Shown here: one piece after another, positions 1 to 9,176 of the stretch
Numbering within the stretch: the first letter of the stretch is position 1
Layout: each line of letters begins with the position of its first letter
Assembly: GCF_963920485.1 (NCBI RefSeq)
Contig: NZ_OY986431.1
Span: 2,592,681 to 2,656,680, forward strand
DNA length: 64,000 bases
Direction: 5' to 3'
Source of the DNA: Cyanobium usitatum str. Tous
Lineage (GTDB): Bacteria; Cyanobacteriota; Cyanobacteriia; PCC-6307; Cyanobiaceae
Notes under the pieces: generated by a model
Database searches by the model: none
The model's input: only the letters and a program-made list of their open reading frames with translations
Told to the model about the DNA's origin: nothing
Program-made: the position numbers and the translations under genes

Positions 1-713
1 AGATGCAGGGCATGGCGATTGAGGCGATTCCTTACAGGCTGCCGGATTTTGGCTTCCCATTCGAGGAGCTGCGGGCGGCACTGCAGGGCTATCCGCGCAT
101 CCTGCTGATCTGCAATCCCAACAACCCCACCGGCACCCGCCTGGCGCCCGAGCTGATCCTGGAGCTGGCGGCCTCGGCGCCGGGCACGCTTGTGGTGGTG
201 GATGAGCTCTATGAGGCCTTCACTGGCGACAGCGTGCTGCCCTTGGCCGATTTCGCTGCCACGCCGAATCTGCTGGTGCTGCGCTCACTCGCTAAAACGG
301 CTGGCCTGGCGGGCCTGCGCATCGGTTTTGCCATTGGGGCGGCGCCAGTGGTTGATCGGCTCGCTCGGGTCACAGGCCCCTACGACATCAACAGCTTCGC
401 CGTGACTGCCGCCCATGCGGCCCTGGCGGACCAGGCCTATGTGGATTGCTATGTGGCCGAAGTGCTGCGGGCCCGCTCCTGGCTGGTGCAGCAGTTGCAA
501 GCGGCTGGCGTGCGGCATCACGCCGCAGGCGGCAACTACCTGCTGATCTGGCCCGAGCGCCCGGCTGAGGAGGTGGAGCAGCGTCTGCGGCAGGCCGGAA
601 TCCTGGTGCGCTCGATGGCGGCCAAACCTTTGATCGACGGCTCCTTGAGGGTGAGCCTTGGCACTACCGAGCAGATGCAGCGTTTCTGGGCTGCCTATCT
701 GCAGGTCGCTTAG
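1..713 (+). CDS. hisC: Histidinol-phosphate aminotransferase, 5'-truncated by the window edge
   Basis: This is the C-terminal two thirds of a PLP-dependent class I/II aminotransferase; the start lies before the window. Histidinol-phosphate aminotransferases convert imidazole-acetol phosphate and glutamate to histidinol phosphate in histidine biosynthesis. Visible motifs are NPNNPTGT, the PLP-contacting Asp in VVDELYEAF, the Schiff-base Lys in RSLAKTAGLAGLRIGFA, and a C-terminal Arg in RVSLGT. About 236 residues remain of a usual 350-370. The stop codon overlaps the end of the convergent gene at 710-1447. The assignment to HisC rather than another class I/II aminotransferase rests on overall motif spacing and is likely but not certain. 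Confidence 0.85.
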   Translation, partial: MQGMAIEAIPYRLPDFGFPFEELRAALQGYPRILLICNPNNPTGTRLAPELILELAASAPGTLVVVDELYEAFTGDSVLPLADFAATPNLLVLRSLAKTAGLAGLRIGFAIGAAPVVDRLARVTGPYDINSFAVTAAHAALADQAYVDCYVAEVLRARSWLVQQLQAAGVRHHAAGGNYLLIWPERPAEEVEQRLRQAGILVRSMAAKPLIDGSLRVSLGTTEQMQRFWAAYLQVA

Positions 714-1447
714 CGCATCACCTCGATCACCATGCCATCGCCGAGTTTGCCCGGCAGGCTGAGGGTGCGGCCAGGGCGCTTCACCGGGGTGCCGGCCATG
801 GCATCAAGGAAAGGTTGCAGGGTGGTTTGGTCGCAGTCTTTAGGGGTTGTTTTGCCGCTGACAAATTGCACCGGGATCACGCGGCGGGGCTGGAGCTCGC
901 GCACCACCTCGGCGGCTTCGGCACCGGTGTACACCTTGGCGCCGCCACCCACGCCGATGATCAGCACGTCTGGGCGACCTAGCATCACCTTGTCGGCGGG
1001 AGTGAGCCGGGCCGCGGTGCCGCCGAGATGGGCGATGTCCAGGCCGCCCTGCTTCCAGCGCCACAGGGTGGATTGGCCGAAGCGGCGCCCACCAACGCGG
1101 TCGTGGGGACCGGCAATGCCTTCGATTGAAAGGCCACTCACCTTGAAGGAGCCTGGATCCACCAGCATCTTGCCGCTGGCCACCGGTGCGCCCTCATCCA
1201 ATAGTCGGCTGCTGGCCAGGATCACCGTGGCACTCACCCGGGGTTCGGCCAGGCCAGCGGCGCAGGCCACGGCCTTAAAGGGATTAACCAGCACCCTTGC
1301 CCCGCCACCACTGATCAGCAGGGCGCTGTGGCCGTAGCTGGTGATCGTGACGCCGCTGCCTGCGAGGGCTGGGCCGGATGCCAGCAATGCGGCGCCCAGG
1401 CCGAGGGAACTCAAGGTGAGAGCAGCGAAGGTGGGCAGCGAGCGCAT
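710..1447 (-). CDS. Exported metallo-beta-lactamase-fold (UlaG-like) protein
   Basis: A 245-residue protein with an N-terminal signal peptide (hydrophobic stretch at about residues 8-28 ending ALAGS), so probably periplasmic or lipid-associated. The rest resembles the UlaG-like metal-dependent hydrolase superfamily: ITSYGHSALLI near the start, GPHDRVGGRRF in the middle, then IAHLGGTAARLTPAD and a late HxH-poor region with RPDVLIIGVGGG. Several of the usual metal-binding histidines are reduced, so catalytic activity is uncertain. It converges on hisC with a 4-nt overlap. Substrate unknown; the family also contains non-catalytic members. Confidence 0.7.
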   Translation of the reverse strand: MRSLPTFAALTLSSLGLGAALLASGPALAGSGVTITSYGHSALLISGGGARVLVNPFKAVACAAGLAEPRVSATVILASSRLLDEGAPVASGKMLVDPGSFKVSGLSIEGIAGPHDRVGGRRFGQSTLWRWKQGGLDIAHLGGTAARLTPADKVMLGRPDVLIIGVGGGAKVYTGAEAAEVVRELQPRRVIPVQFVSGKTTPKDCDQTTLQPFLDAMAGTPVKRPGRTLSLPGKLGDGMVIEVMR

Positions 1448-1498
1448 GGAGAGGCGGCAATCGCTGTGAAGCTAATCCAACAGACTTGCTATGGCTGG

Positions 1499-2089
1499 CT
1501 AGCTGGCCTGGCGCAGAAAGTTGGCCAGCAGCGCATGACCCTCCTGGGTGAGCACGCTTTCGGGGTGGAACTGCACCCCCTGAATGTGGGGGAAATCGCG
1601 GTGGCGCAGGCCCATGATCGTGCCGTCGTCGAGCCAGGCGGTGATCTCGAGGCAGTCGGGCAGCGACTCGCGCTCGGCGATCAGGCTGTGGTATCTGGTG
1701 GCGGTGAGCGGGTTGGGCAGACCCTCAAACACGCCTTGGCCGCCGTGGTGCACAGGCGAGGTTTTGCCGTGCATCAGCTCCTTGGCCCGCACCACCTTGC
1801 CGCCATATACCTGGGCGATCGATTGGTGGCCCAGGCACACGCCCAGGGTGGGGATGGTGGGGCTGAGCTCCTGCAGCACCTCCAGGCATACCCCCGATTG
1901 ATCTGGATCGCCGGGGCCTGGTGAAATCAAAATGGCGGCTGGCGCCAGCGCTCGGATCTGCTCGAGGCTGAGGGCGTCGTTGCGCTCCACCCGCAGCTCA
2001 GCAGCTATTGGGTGCTCGGGTGCCAGCTCGCCTAGATACTGCACCAGGTTGAAGGTGAAGCTGTCGTAGTTGTCGAGAACGAGAAGCAT
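1499..2089 (-). CDS. trpG: Anthranilate/aminodeoxychorismate synthase glutamine amidotransferase subunit
   Basis: Class I glutamine amidotransferase that releases ammonia from glutamine for anthranilate (TrpE) or aminodeoxychorismate (PabB) synthase, feeding tryptophan and often folate synthesis. The start [14 protein letters not shown] is the family's standard N-terminus, so I chose ATG at 2089 over the TTG at 2116 that overlaps the upstream dgkA stop. The oxyanion motif ISPGPGDP, the nucleophile Cys in [10 protein letters not shown] and the catalytic His/Glu in [11 protein letters not shown] are all present. Length is 196 residues, normal. It is the last gene of a leftward run prfB-DUF3285-ybeY-dgkA-trpG. 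Whether it serves TrpE, PabB or both cannot be told from the sequence. Confidence 0.93.
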   Translation of the reverse strand: MLLVLDNYDSFTFNLVQYLGELAPEHPIAAELRVERNDALSLEQIRALAPAAILISPGPGDPDQSGVCLEVLQELSPTIPTLGVCLGHQSIAQVYGGKVVRAKELMHGKTSPVHHGGQGVFEGLPNPLTATRYHSLIAERESLPDCLEITAWLDDGTIMGLRHRDFPHIQGVQFHPESVLTQEGHALLANFLRQAS

Positions 2090-2112
2090 CGCCGCGCCTG
2101 GCCTGCCTCCAT

Positions 2113-2550
2113 TCAAAGGCCCAGCCGGTTCAGTAGGGGGGGCACGAGTAGCAGCAGGGCGATCATCAGCGACGACAGGGCCGCCACCAGCACCGCAGCG
2201 GCGGCGCAGTCCTTGGCGATCCGGGCCAGGGGGTGGAACTGGCGGCCGATGGCCAGATCCACCACCGCTTCAGTGGCGGTGTTGAGCAACTCCAGTACCA
2301 GCACCGCCGCCACGGTGAGCACCAGCACGGCCAGCTGGGCCGTGGGTAGTTGCAGCCACAGCCCCAGGCTGAACACCACCGCTCCAGTGATCACATGGAT
2401 GCGGAAGTTGCGCTGGCTGGCAAAGCCGTAGGCCAGGCCTTGGGCGGCATAACGAAAACTCGCCGGCAGGTCACTGGCCACCGTCCAGGCCCGGGCCCTG
2501 AGGCGGCGCCCACGAGTTTCTGGTGTCGGTAAGGGGCGCAGATTTGTCAT
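2113..2550 (-). CDS. dgkA: Diacylglycerol kinase family membrane protein (DgkA/UndP kinase type)
   Basis: Small integral membrane kinase, 145 residues, that phosphorylates diacylglycerol or undecaprenol. The signature [13 protein letters not shown] and the later [15 protein letters not shown] are the DgkA catalytic motifs, including the Glu residues that bind ATP-Mg. Three membrane segments follow a basic N-terminal tail of about 30 residues; the tail is longer than in E. coli DgkA, as in Gram-positive and cyanobacterial undecaprenol kinases. The start overlaps the end of ybeY by 4 nt, so the two are probably translated from one transcript. Lipid substrate not decided by sequence. Confidence 0.92.
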   Translation of the reverse strand: MTNLRPLPTPETRGRRLRARAWTVASDLPASFRYAAQGLAYGFASQRNFRIHVITGAVVFSLGLWLQLPTAQLAVLVLTVAAVLVLELLNTATEAVVDLAIGRQFHPLARIAKDCAAAAVLVAALSSLMIALLLLVPPLLNRLGL

Positions 2551-3065
2551 GGCTCCGCTGGCACCTTAACCAGCTCTTTCTGGCGCGCCAACATGGCGGC
2601 GAGTCTGGCTTCGTCGGGATGGTCCCAGCCCAGCAGGTGGAGCAAGCCATGGCTGGCCAGAAACAGCAGCTCCTGCTCCAGGTCGTGGCCATGCTCCGGC
2701 GCCTGGCGGGCTGCCGTTTCTACGGAGATAAATATGTCGCCCAGCTCCAGGGGCTCCGCCTCCCCGGATGCCGGCATCGGCGGGGTGCCATCGGTTGTTT
2801 CGTCTTGGGCGGCGAAGGCCAGAACGTCGGTGGGGCCTTCCTTGTGGCGCCAGTCGGCATTGAGCTCGGCGATTTCGGCGTCAGCCACCAGGCTCAGCCC
2901 CAGGCTGTAGGCGGGGGCTTGCAGGGCAGCGGGGAGCTCCGGGACCAGCTGGTGTAGCCAGGCGCCCAATAGGGCCTGCCAGTAATCGGCAGCTGCCAGC
3001 TGCGGGGCTACCTCCAGATCGGGATCAGCACTAAAGGCCAGGTCGAGATCGGTCGAGGCGGCCAT
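2547..3065 (-). CDS. ybeY: Endoribonuclease YbeY (rRNA maturation factor)
   Basis: Zinc-dependent endoribonuclease involved in 16S rRNA 3' maturation and ribosome quality control. The diagnostic metal site HGLLHLLGWDH (His-x3-His-x5-His) is near the C-terminus, preceded by the substrate-channel region TDVLAFA. Length 172 residues, typical. The region before the catalytic domain carries an acidic extension (residues about 1-35) seen in other cyanobacterial copies. A good ribosome binding site (GGAGG) sits just upstream, inside the end of the DUF3285 gene. Neighbouring prfB and dgkA fit the frequent ybeY-dgkA pairing in bacteria. Confidence 0.95.
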   Translation of the reverse strand: MAASTDLDLAFSADPDLEVAPQLAAADYWQALLGAWLHQLVPELPAALQAPAYSLGLSLVADAEIAELNADWRHKEGPTDVLAFAAQDETTDGTPPMPASGEAEPLELGDIFISVETAARQAPEHGHDLEQELLFLASHGLLHLLGWDHPDEARLAAMLARQKELVKVPAEP

Positions 3066-3066
3066 C

Positions 3067-3225
3067 TCAGCCTCCGGGAAGTTGGGGGCGGCCGAGCCAG
3101 GCGATCAGCAGCAGGAAGCCCGTGAGGCCGAGGGCGGTGAGGCCGAAGTGAAACAGGCTTTGGCGGCCCTTGCGCACCATGTTGCGCATCGCCAGCTTGA
3201 TGAAGCTGGGGTTCTGCTCAGTCAT
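3067..3225 (-). CDS. DUF3285-type small membrane protein
   Basis: A 52-residue open frame between prfB and ybeY. It begins [20 protein letters not shown] and has one membrane segment (about residues 28-44, [19 protein letters not shown]), ending RPQLPGG. It overlaps the prfB stop by 8 nt and ends one base before the ybeY start codon, with the ybeY ribosome binding site inside its last codons. This size, position and sequence match the DUF3285 family that I know from cyanobacteria in the same prfB-ybeY setting. Function unknown; the conserved N-terminal amphipathic segment and single anchor suggest a thylakoid or plasma-membrane peptide. Confidence 0.85.
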   Translation of the reverse strand: MTEQNPSFIKLAMRNMVRKGRQSLFHFGLTALGLTGFLLLIAWLGRPQLPGG

Positions 3226-4346
3226 CGCTGCCGCCTCCAGCTAGCTCGACGCCCGCATGCAGCAGGCTCTGGATGAAGGGATCGAGATCGCCGTCCATGA
3301 CGCCCTGAACATCGGTGGTTTCCTGCTGGGTGCGCAGATCTTTAACCATTTGATAGGGGTGAAACACATAGTTGCGGATCTGGTTGCCCCAGGCCGCTTC
3401 CACAATGTCGCCGCGGATGTCGGCGATCTCGGAGGCCCGCTGCTCCTGGGCAATCACCAGCAACTTGGCCATCAATAAGGCCATCGCCTTCTCTTTATTT
3501 TGCAGCTGGGAGCGCTCCTGGGTGCAGCGCACAAACAGGCCCGTGGGGATGTGCAGGATGCGCACGGCCGTTTCCACCTTGTTGACGTTCTGGCCGCCAG
3601 CGCCGCCGGAGCGCGAGGTGGTGATTTCCAGGTCCTTGTCGGGGATGTCGAGCTTCACGTCCTCGTCGATCTGGGGCATCACCTCCACGCCGGCGAAGCT
3701 CGTCTGGCGTTTGTCGTTGGCATTGAAGGGGGAGATGCGCACCAGCCGGTGGGTGCCCTTTTCGTTGCGCAGATAGCCGTAGGCGTAGCGGCCCTCTATT
3801 TCGATCGTGCAGCTCTTGATGCCCGCTTCCTCCCCCTCGCTGAGCTCGTCCACACTCACCTTCATGCCGTGGTCTTCGGCCCAGCGGGTGTACATGCGCA
3901 TCAGCATCAGGGCCCAGTCCTGGGCGTCGGTGCCGCCGGCACCGGCGTTGATGCTGATCACGGCTCCCTCCTTGTCGTAGGGGCCCGAGAGCAGGCGCTC
4001 CAGTTCCCAGCGATCCAGGTCGGCTTTGAGGGACTGCAGGGCTTGGTTGGATTCGGCCAGCAGCTCCTCATCGGGCTCGAGGCCGTAGAGCTCCACGGTG
4101 GCCTCCCCATCGGAGACGCTGGCCTGCCATTTGGCCAATTGCTCAAGCTGGGCCTTCACCTCGTCGAGCTGGCGCATCTTGAGCTGGGCCTGCTTCTGGT
4201 CATCCCAGAAGTCGCTTTGGGAGGCCAGCTGCTCCAGATCCTGTTGGCGGGCTTTCAGGGCCGGTACGTCAAAGACAGTCCTGGGCGTTGCCCAGGCGGT
4301 CAGTGAGCTCGGAGAGGTCGCGCTTGAAGTCGGTGAGATCGAGCAC
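3218..4346 (-). CDS. prfB: Peptide chain release factor 2 with programmed +1 frameshift
   Basis: RF2 recognises UGA and UAA stop codons. The gene is split by the classic autoregulatory frameshift: a 25-codon first frame from GTG at 4346 ([15 protein letters not shown]...) reaches CTT TGA C at 4274-4268, where the ribosome must slip +1 from CTT to read GAC. The second frame then runs [15 protein letters not shown]... to the stop at 3218. The joined protein is about 375 residues, normal for RF2. The stop-codon recognition tripeptide SPF (RISPFNAN) and the peptidyl-hydrolysis GGQ motif ([18 protein letters not shown]) are present. When RF2 is scarce the slip is favoured. An annotation without the shift would wrongly start at an internal Met near 4177. 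Confidence 0.96.
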
Positions 4347-4535
4347 CGGTGCGGCTGAATAGTTGCTTGACGGTATCAGCGCCGGCCAGCTGCGCCGCTA
4401 GGGGGCGGGGCTGGGAGAGGGGTTTTGTCGATTGGCTAAGTCTTAGCTTAGCTAAGTGTTTTAGGTGCAAGGCTCCCGGTCCCGCGCGCCCTGGCTCGCT
4501 TCTACGATCAGCAGAACCTGACCGGAGCCGTTTAA

Positions 4536-4796
4536 ATGGCCGCCACCGTTGAGATCTATACCTGGCGGGCCTGTCCCTTATGTGTGCGCGCCAAGGCCCT
4601 GCTCGACCGCAAGGGAATTGCATACACCGAATTCGCCATCGATGGCGACGCGGCGGCACGCTCGGCGATGGCGGCAAAAAGTGGCGGCAGTCGCTCCTTG
4701 CCCCAGACCTTCATCAATGGCCAGCACGTGGGTGGTTGCGACGACCTGCATGCCCTCGAGCGCTCCGGCCAGCTCGACGTTCTGCTGGCGAGCTGA
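4536..4796 (+). CDS. grxC: Glutaredoxin (GrxC type)
   Basis: An 86-residue glutaredoxin that reduces disulfides and mixed glutathione disulfides. The active site is CPLC (WRACPLCVRAK) rather than the more common CPYC; both cysteines are intact, so a dithiol mechanism is possible. The cis-proline motif SLPQTFING and the GSH-binding GGCDDLHALE follow. It lies 3 nt upstream of gshB, a functional pairing with glutathione synthesis that is usual in cyanobacteria. The divergent prfB starts about 190 nt away, so the promoter should be in 4347-4535. Confidence 0.95.
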   Translation: MAATVEIYTWRACPLCVRAKALLDRKGIAYTEFAIDGDAAARSAMAAKSGGSRSLPQTFINGQHVGGCDDLHALERSGQLDVLLAS

Positions 4797-4799
4797 GCG

Positions 4800-5756
4800 G
4801 TGGCATCCCAACTGTTTGTGATCGATCCGATCGCCCGGCTCAATCCAGCCAAAGATTCCAGCGTTGCCCTGATGCAGGCAGCCCAGCGAGCCGGCGAGCA
4901 GGTGTGGGTGTGCACCATCGCCGATCTTGCTGCCGCCCCAGTGCCAGGAGACCTCCAGCAAGGTCATGGCGCCTGGGCTGTGGCCACCCCAGTGAATTGC
5001 GAGCCCTGGTTTGAACTTGGCGACCCCCAGCTGCTGCCCCTAACCGCCTTCCCGCGGGTGTGGATGCGCAAGGACCCGCCGGTCGATGAGGCCTACCTCT
5101 ATGCCACCCATCTGCTGGAGCTGGGGGAGCGTCAAGGAGTGCGGGTGCTGAATCGGCCCGCTTCGCTGCGGGCCTGGAACGAAAAACTCAGTGCCCTGCG
5201 CTGGAGCCAGCTGATGGCCCCCACCCTGGTGGCTAGCCGGGTCACGGCGCTGGCCGCTTTCACCGCCGAGCATGGCGAGGTGGTGCTCAAGCCCCTGGGG
5301 GGGCGGGCTGGCCAGGGGGTGGTGTTTGCTTCTGCAGCAACTCCTGGCTTGAGGGCCCTGCTGGAGCTGGTGACTGGCCAGGAGCAGCTGCCGGTGATGG
5401 TGCAGGCCTTCTTGCCCGGGGTGAGCGCTGGTGATAAGCGCATCCTGCTGGTGGATGGCGAGCCCCTGGGGGCGGTGAATCGCATTCCCGCCGGTGGCGC
5501 AGGGGGGGAGTTTCGGAGCAACCTGGCCGTGGGCGGTGCCCCGGAGGTCACTGAGCTCACGGCGGCGGAGAGGGCTATCTGCGCTGAGTTGGCACCAGCT
5601 TTGCGGGCTGAGGGTTTGTTTTTCGTGGGCATCGATGTGATAGACGGCCGCCTCAGCGAGATCAATGTGACCAGCCCCACCGGCGTGCGCGAGGTGGAGC
5701 GGCTGGCCGGGATTCCCCTGGCGGATCAGACGATGGAGCTGCTGCTGGCCGCTTGA
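4800..5756 (+). CDS. gshB: Glutathione synthetase
   Basis: ATP-grasp enzyme joining gamma-glutamylcysteine and glycine to make glutathione. The protein has 318 residues, typical for bacterial GshB. Motifs include the N-terminal [38 protein letters not shown], the ATP-grasp [15 protein letters not shown] and the C-terminal metal site [21 protein letters not shown]. The start is a GTG three bases after the grxC stop, so grxC and gshB form one transcription unit. Its last 31 bases overlap the convergent isochorismate synthase gene. Confidence 0.96.
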   Translation: MASQLFVIDPIARLNPAKDSSVALMQAAQRAGEQVWVCTIADLAAAPVPGDLQQGHGAWAVATPVNCEPWFELGDPQLLPLTAFPRVWMRKDPPVDEAYLYATHLLELGERQGVRVLNRPASLRAWNEKLSALRWSQLMAPTLVASRVTALAAFTAEHGEVVLKPLGGRAGQGVVFASAATPGLRALLELVTGQEQLPVMVQAFLPGVSAGDKRILLVDGEPLGAVNRIPAGGAGGEFRSNLAVGGAPEVTELTAAERAICAELAPALRAEGLFFVGIDVIDGRLSEINVTSPTGVREVERLAGIPLADQTMELLLAA

Positions 5757-7183
5757 TGGTCGGTGGCGCAACTGAGCTGCTGCTGCAGTACGCCCAGCTT
5801 CAGGGCTACCTCCTGCAGCTCCCGCTCCACCGTTGAACCTCGCACTAGGCCAGCACCGGCGGTGAGCTCAAGCCGGTCGCCCCGCAGGGTGCCGCTGCGG
5901 ATCGCCACCCGCAGGTCGGCGTCACCGGCGCTGTCGATCCAGCCGATTGGGGCGGCGTAGTGGCCGCGCTCGAAGGGCTCCAGGCTGCGCAGCCAGGCCA
6001 TCGCCTCGCGCCGTGGCAGGCCCGCCACAGCTGGGGTGGGATGGAGGGCGGCGGCGATGCTCAGGGCCTGATGCTGGCCCAAGGCTGCCGTGATCGGGGT
6101 GTGCAGATGCACCAGCTGGCCGTGGCGGGCCAGGCGTGGATGGCGCGGTCGCCGCGGGTTAAGACCCGCTCTGGCGAGCACGGCGGTGATCGTGTCCACT
6201 ACCAGCTCATGCTCATGGCGATCTTTGCGGGAGTGCAGCAGCCCTGCGGCCTGCTCTCCAGCTGGGGCGGTGCCCGCTAGGGCATCACTGCGCAATTGCC
6301 CCTGGCGCACCGTGAGCAGCCGTTCGGGGGAGGCGCCGATCAGGGCAGTTCCATGGGCTTGCTGCCACAGAAAGCGGCAGCTGCCGCTCTGGTGGCGCCG
6401 TAGGGGGGCCAGCAGGGCCAGGGGATGGGGCGCGGCTTCAAGCTGCAGCTCCTGGCGCACGGCTAGCACCACTTTTTCCAGCTCGCCCCTCTCCACCCTC
6501 TCCAGGCCCCGCTCAACCGCGGAGCGGTAGCTCTCCTGCCATGGCGAACTGCGGCGGATGGCGATGCGACTATCAACCCTCAGCTCCAGCCCGTCTTGTT
6601 GTTGCACTAGGCGCTCAAGCCGGCGGGCCTGCTCCCACAGCTCTTCGGCTAGCAGGCGCGGCGTCACGCCGCCGCCGAGGCTGCGCTGCAGCCGCAGCCA
6701 GCAGTGCTGGCCCTGGCGGCTCAGTTGCCAGCGCGGCAGCACGGCCTGTACGCCAGGGATGGCTGTAGGTCCCGGCTGCAGGGGCGCTTCAAAGAAGCCG
6801 AAGGCCAGCAGCACCCGCGGCCGGGCCAGGGGCGGGCCGTTCTCGGGGGTGGCTAGGCGGCTGAGGCAGGCGCTGGCAAACCGCTGGGCCAGCTCAAAGC
6901 GGCGTGGACCACTGAGCTCGAGGCTGTTGGTGCGTCCGGCGGCGGCAATGCAGAGCCCCGGTGCCCCATCCCACAGGAAGCGGAAGCTGTCGCCGCCTGG
7001 GGCCAGCTGTTCAGCCTCGGGCTCCAGATGGGGTAGCAGCAGCATCGGGTCGCCGCCGGCCAGGGGCAGGGCCAGGCTGAGGACGCCCTCCTCTTCCAGC
7101 TGGCGTGCCCGCTCGTTGGCGGCGGCCAGCAAACTGGTGAATGAATCACCCGTTGAATTGGTGAAGGAAGAAGGGGCCTGCAC
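5726..7183 (-). CDS. menF: Isochorismate synthase (phylloquinone pathway)
   Basis: Chorismate-utilising enzyme that makes isochorismate, the first committed step to phylloquinone in cyanobacteria. The C-terminal half carries the family pattern: [78 protein letters not shown] and a final [11 protein letters not shown]...[11 protein letters not shown] with the Mg-binding Glu. The start is uncertain: the frame is open back to a TTG at 7282, but that would overlap the divergent menA. I prefer GTG at 7183 (about 485 residues). No good ribosome binding site decides it. It faces menA, so the two halves of the men block diverge. Confidence 0.9.
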   Translation of the reverse strand: MQAPSSFTNSTGDSFTSLLAAANERARQLEEEGVLSLALPLAGGDPMLLLPHLEPEAEQLAPGGDSFRFLWDGAPGLCIAAAGRTNSLELSGPRRFELAQRFASACLSRLATPENGPPLARPRVLLAFGFFEAPLQPGPTAIPGVQAVLPRWQLSRQGQHCWLRLQRSLGGGVTPRLLAEELWEQARRLERLVQQQDGLELRVDSRIAIRRSSPWQESYRSAVERGLERVERGELEKVVLAVRQELQLEAAPHPLALLAPLRRHQSGSCRFLWQQAHGTALIGASPERLLTVRQGQLRSDALAGTAPAGEQAAGLLHSRKDRHEHELVVDTITAVLARAGLNPRRPRHPRLARHGQLVHLHTPITAALGQHQALSIAAALHPTPAVAGLPRREAMAWLRSLEPFERGHYAAPIGWIDSAGDADLRVAIRSGTLRGDRLELTAGAGLVRGSTVERELQEVALKLGVLQQQLSCATDHQAASSSSIV

Positions 7184-7257
7184 CAGGAAGGGCCGGGGCC
7201 GCGACGAAGAGCTGCTCAAATGTATGGGCCCTGCAGTGGCTGCCGCCTGCGGCCCCC

Positions 7258-8205
7258 ATGACTGAGCCCAAGGTCGTCGCAAGCCGTTACGCCAATTCCG
7301 TTGATCGCAGCCGCCTGTGGCAGGCGGCGATCAAGTGGCCGATGTACGCGGTGGCGGTGATGCCGGTGCTGCTGGCCGCCGGCTGGCGCCTGGGCCAGGC
7401 CCTGCCGGTGCGGTTTGACCAACTGCTGCTGTTTCTGTTGGCGGCAGTGCTGCTGCTGGCCTGGGAAAACCTGGCCAACGATGTTTTTGATGCCGACACC
7501 GGCGTGGATGCCAACGGCAAGCCCCATTCCGTGGTGAATCTCACCGGCCGGCGCGATCGGGTGGCCGGACTGGCCAATGGCTGCCTGCTGCTGGGCCTGG
7601 CTCTGATGGCGCTGGTGGCCTGGCGCAGCACCCCGGCGGTGCTGGCCTTGGTGCTGGCCTGCTGCGGCCTGGGCTACCTGTATCAGGGGCCGCCGTTTCG
7701 GCTGGGCTACCGGGGCCTGGGTGAGCCCCTCTGCTGGCTTGCTTTCGGCCCCTTGGCCACCGCCGCCGGCCTGCTGGCCCTGGCACCCGCGGGGGCCAGC
7801 GGGGTGCCCTGGGCCATCGCCCTGGCCCTTGGCAGTGGCCCGGCCCTCGCCACCACCTTGGTGCTGTTCTGCTCCCATTTCCATCAGGTTGATGGGGACG
7901 CCGCCCATGGCAAGCGTTCGCCGGTGGTGCATCTGGGTACGGCGGCTGCCTCGGGGTTGGTGCCCTGGTTTGTGGCCGGCTGCCTGGCCCTGCAATGGGC
8001 GCCGGTGCTGCTGGGCCAGTGGCCGCTCACGGCCCTGCTCGGCGTGATCGGCCTGCCGCCGGCCCGTCAGCTGATCGCCCTATTGCAGCGCCACCATGGC
8101 GAGCCTGGGCGGATCAGCGGCAGCAAATTTCTGGCCCTGCGCTTTCAGGCGCTCAATGGTTTGGGTTTGGCCCTGGGCCTGGCCCTGGGGCGCTTCACAG
8201 GATGA
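7258..8205 (+). CDS. menA: 1,4-dihydroxy-2-naphthoate phytyltransferase
   Basis: UbiA-superfamily membrane prenyltransferase that attaches the phytyl chain to dihydroxynaphthoate to form demethylphylloquinone. The 315-residue protein is mostly membrane segments (about eight). The first aspartate-rich prenyl-diphosphate site is ENLANDVFDADTGVD and the second region is HFHQVDGDAAHGKRS. Its stop overlaps the start of menC (ATGA), and menC in turn overlaps menE, so menA-menC-menE is one operon. In a phototroph this product is the electron carrier A1 of photosystem I. Confidence 0.95.
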   Translation: MTEPKVVASRYANSVDRSRLWQAAIKWPMYAVAVMPVLLAAGWRLGQALPVRFDQLLLFLLAAVLLLAWENLANDVFDADTGVDANGKPHSVVNLTGRRDRVAGLANGCLLLGLALMALVAWRSTPAVLALVLACCGLGYLYQGPPFRLGYRGLGEPLCWLAFGPLATAAGLLALAPAGASGVPWAIALALGSGPALATTLVLFCSHFHQVDGDAAHGKRSPVVHLGTAAASGLVPWFVAGCLALQWAPVLLGQWPLTALLGVIGLPPARQLIALLQRHHGEPGRISGSKFLALRFQALNGLGLALGLALGRFTG

Positions 8206-9176
8206 GCCAGGCGGGCCTGCTGCAGTTGCGGTGGCGGCCCTTCGGCTTCGCCCTGCCCCAGCCCCTGGTTACGGCTGCAGGGACCGTGCAGCAGCGGCGC
8301 GGCTGGCTGCTGCGCTTGCAGAGCCCCGCGGGTGATGTGGGCTGGGGCGAGGCCGCGCCCCTTGCTGGCCAGCTGGAGCCATTGGCGGCGGCCCTCGCTG
8401 CTTTGGATGCCAGCTATGGGGCAGCCGAACTCGAGAGGTTGCTGCAGGCTGGCCAGTTGCCCCCAACCCTTGCCTTTGCCCTCGGGGCTGCCCTGGCCGA
8501 GCTAGCCGGCTTGCCGCAGCGCCGCTGGCTGCCGCCGCCCGCTGCGGCCGTGCTGCTGCCGGCAGGACCAGCCGCCATTGAGGTTTTGGAGCAGCTTGCG
8601 CCCGAGCTGGGGCCTGCTCCGGTGTTCAAGTGGAAGCTGGCTGTTTGCGCCGATGGTTTGGAGCGCGAGCTGCTGGAGCAGCTGCTGCAGCGCCTGCCAG
8701 CAACCGCCCGCCTGCGCCTTGATGCCAATGGCGGCTGGAGCCGGGCCACGGCGGCGGCCTGGGCCGGGCGTTTGGCGGGCGAGCCGCGGCTGCAGTGGCT
8801 GGAGCAGCCCCTGGCCCCGGCCGACCAGGCTGGGCTGGAGGCCTTGGCGGCCCAGGTGCCCGTGGCTCTGGATGAATCGTTGCAGTGCGACCCGGGCCTG
8901 CGCAGCAGTTGGCCGGGCTGGCAGGTGCGCCGCCCCAGCCAGGAGGGGGACCCTCGAGGGCTGCTGGCGGCCCTGGAGCGGGGCAGGCCGCGGCTGATGC
9001 TCAGCACAGCTTTTGAAACCGGCATCGGCCGCCGCTGGCTCGAGCATTTGGCAGCCCTACAGGCCGAGGGCCCCACGCCGGCGGAGCCGGGCTTGGCGCC
9101 GGGTTGGCAAGCCCCCGGAGCCCTGGCCAGCGCCGATCCGGCAGTGGTGTGGGCTGCAGCAGGCCAGCAGCCATGA
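8202..9176 (+). CDS. menC: o-Succinylbenzoate synthase
   Basis: Enolase-superfamily dehydratase forming o-succinylbenzoate from SHCHC. I start it at the ATG that overlaps the menA stop (ATGA), giving 324 residues beginning MSQAGLLQLRWRPFGF. The catalytic Lys is in the KxK motif FKWKLAV. The metal ligands lie in LRLDANGGW, WLEQPLAP and VALDES, and the late MLSTAFETGIGRRWLEHLAA region replaces the second-Lys strand as in other MenC proteins. It overlaps menE by 4 nt. Start chosen from translational coupling; the frame is open further upstream inside menA. Confidence 0.93.
   Translation: MSQAGLLQLRWRPFGFALPQPLVTAAGTVQQRRGWLLRLQSPAGDVGWGEAAPLAGQLEPLAAALAALDASYGAAELERLLQAGQLPPTLAFALGAALAELAGLPQRRWLPPPAAAVLLPAGPAAIEVLEQLAPELGPAPVFKWKLAVCADGLERELLEQLLQRLPATARLRLDANGGWSRATAAAWAGRLAGEPRLQWLEQPLAPADQAGLEALAAQVPVALDESLQCDPGLRSSWPGWQVRRPSQEGDPRGLLAALERGRPRLMLSTAFETGIGRRWLEHLAALQAEGPTPAEPGLAPGWQAPGALASADPAVVWAAAGQQP

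Noticed and set aside
3500..4306. A 268-codon plus-strand frame opposite prfB
   Set aside because: Antisense shadow of a high-GC gene; low-complexity Leu/Gly/His content and no motif.
7216..7995. A 259-codon minus-strand frame opposite menA
   Set aside because: Gln/His/Gly-rich antisense frame with no motif; menA on the other strand is well supported.
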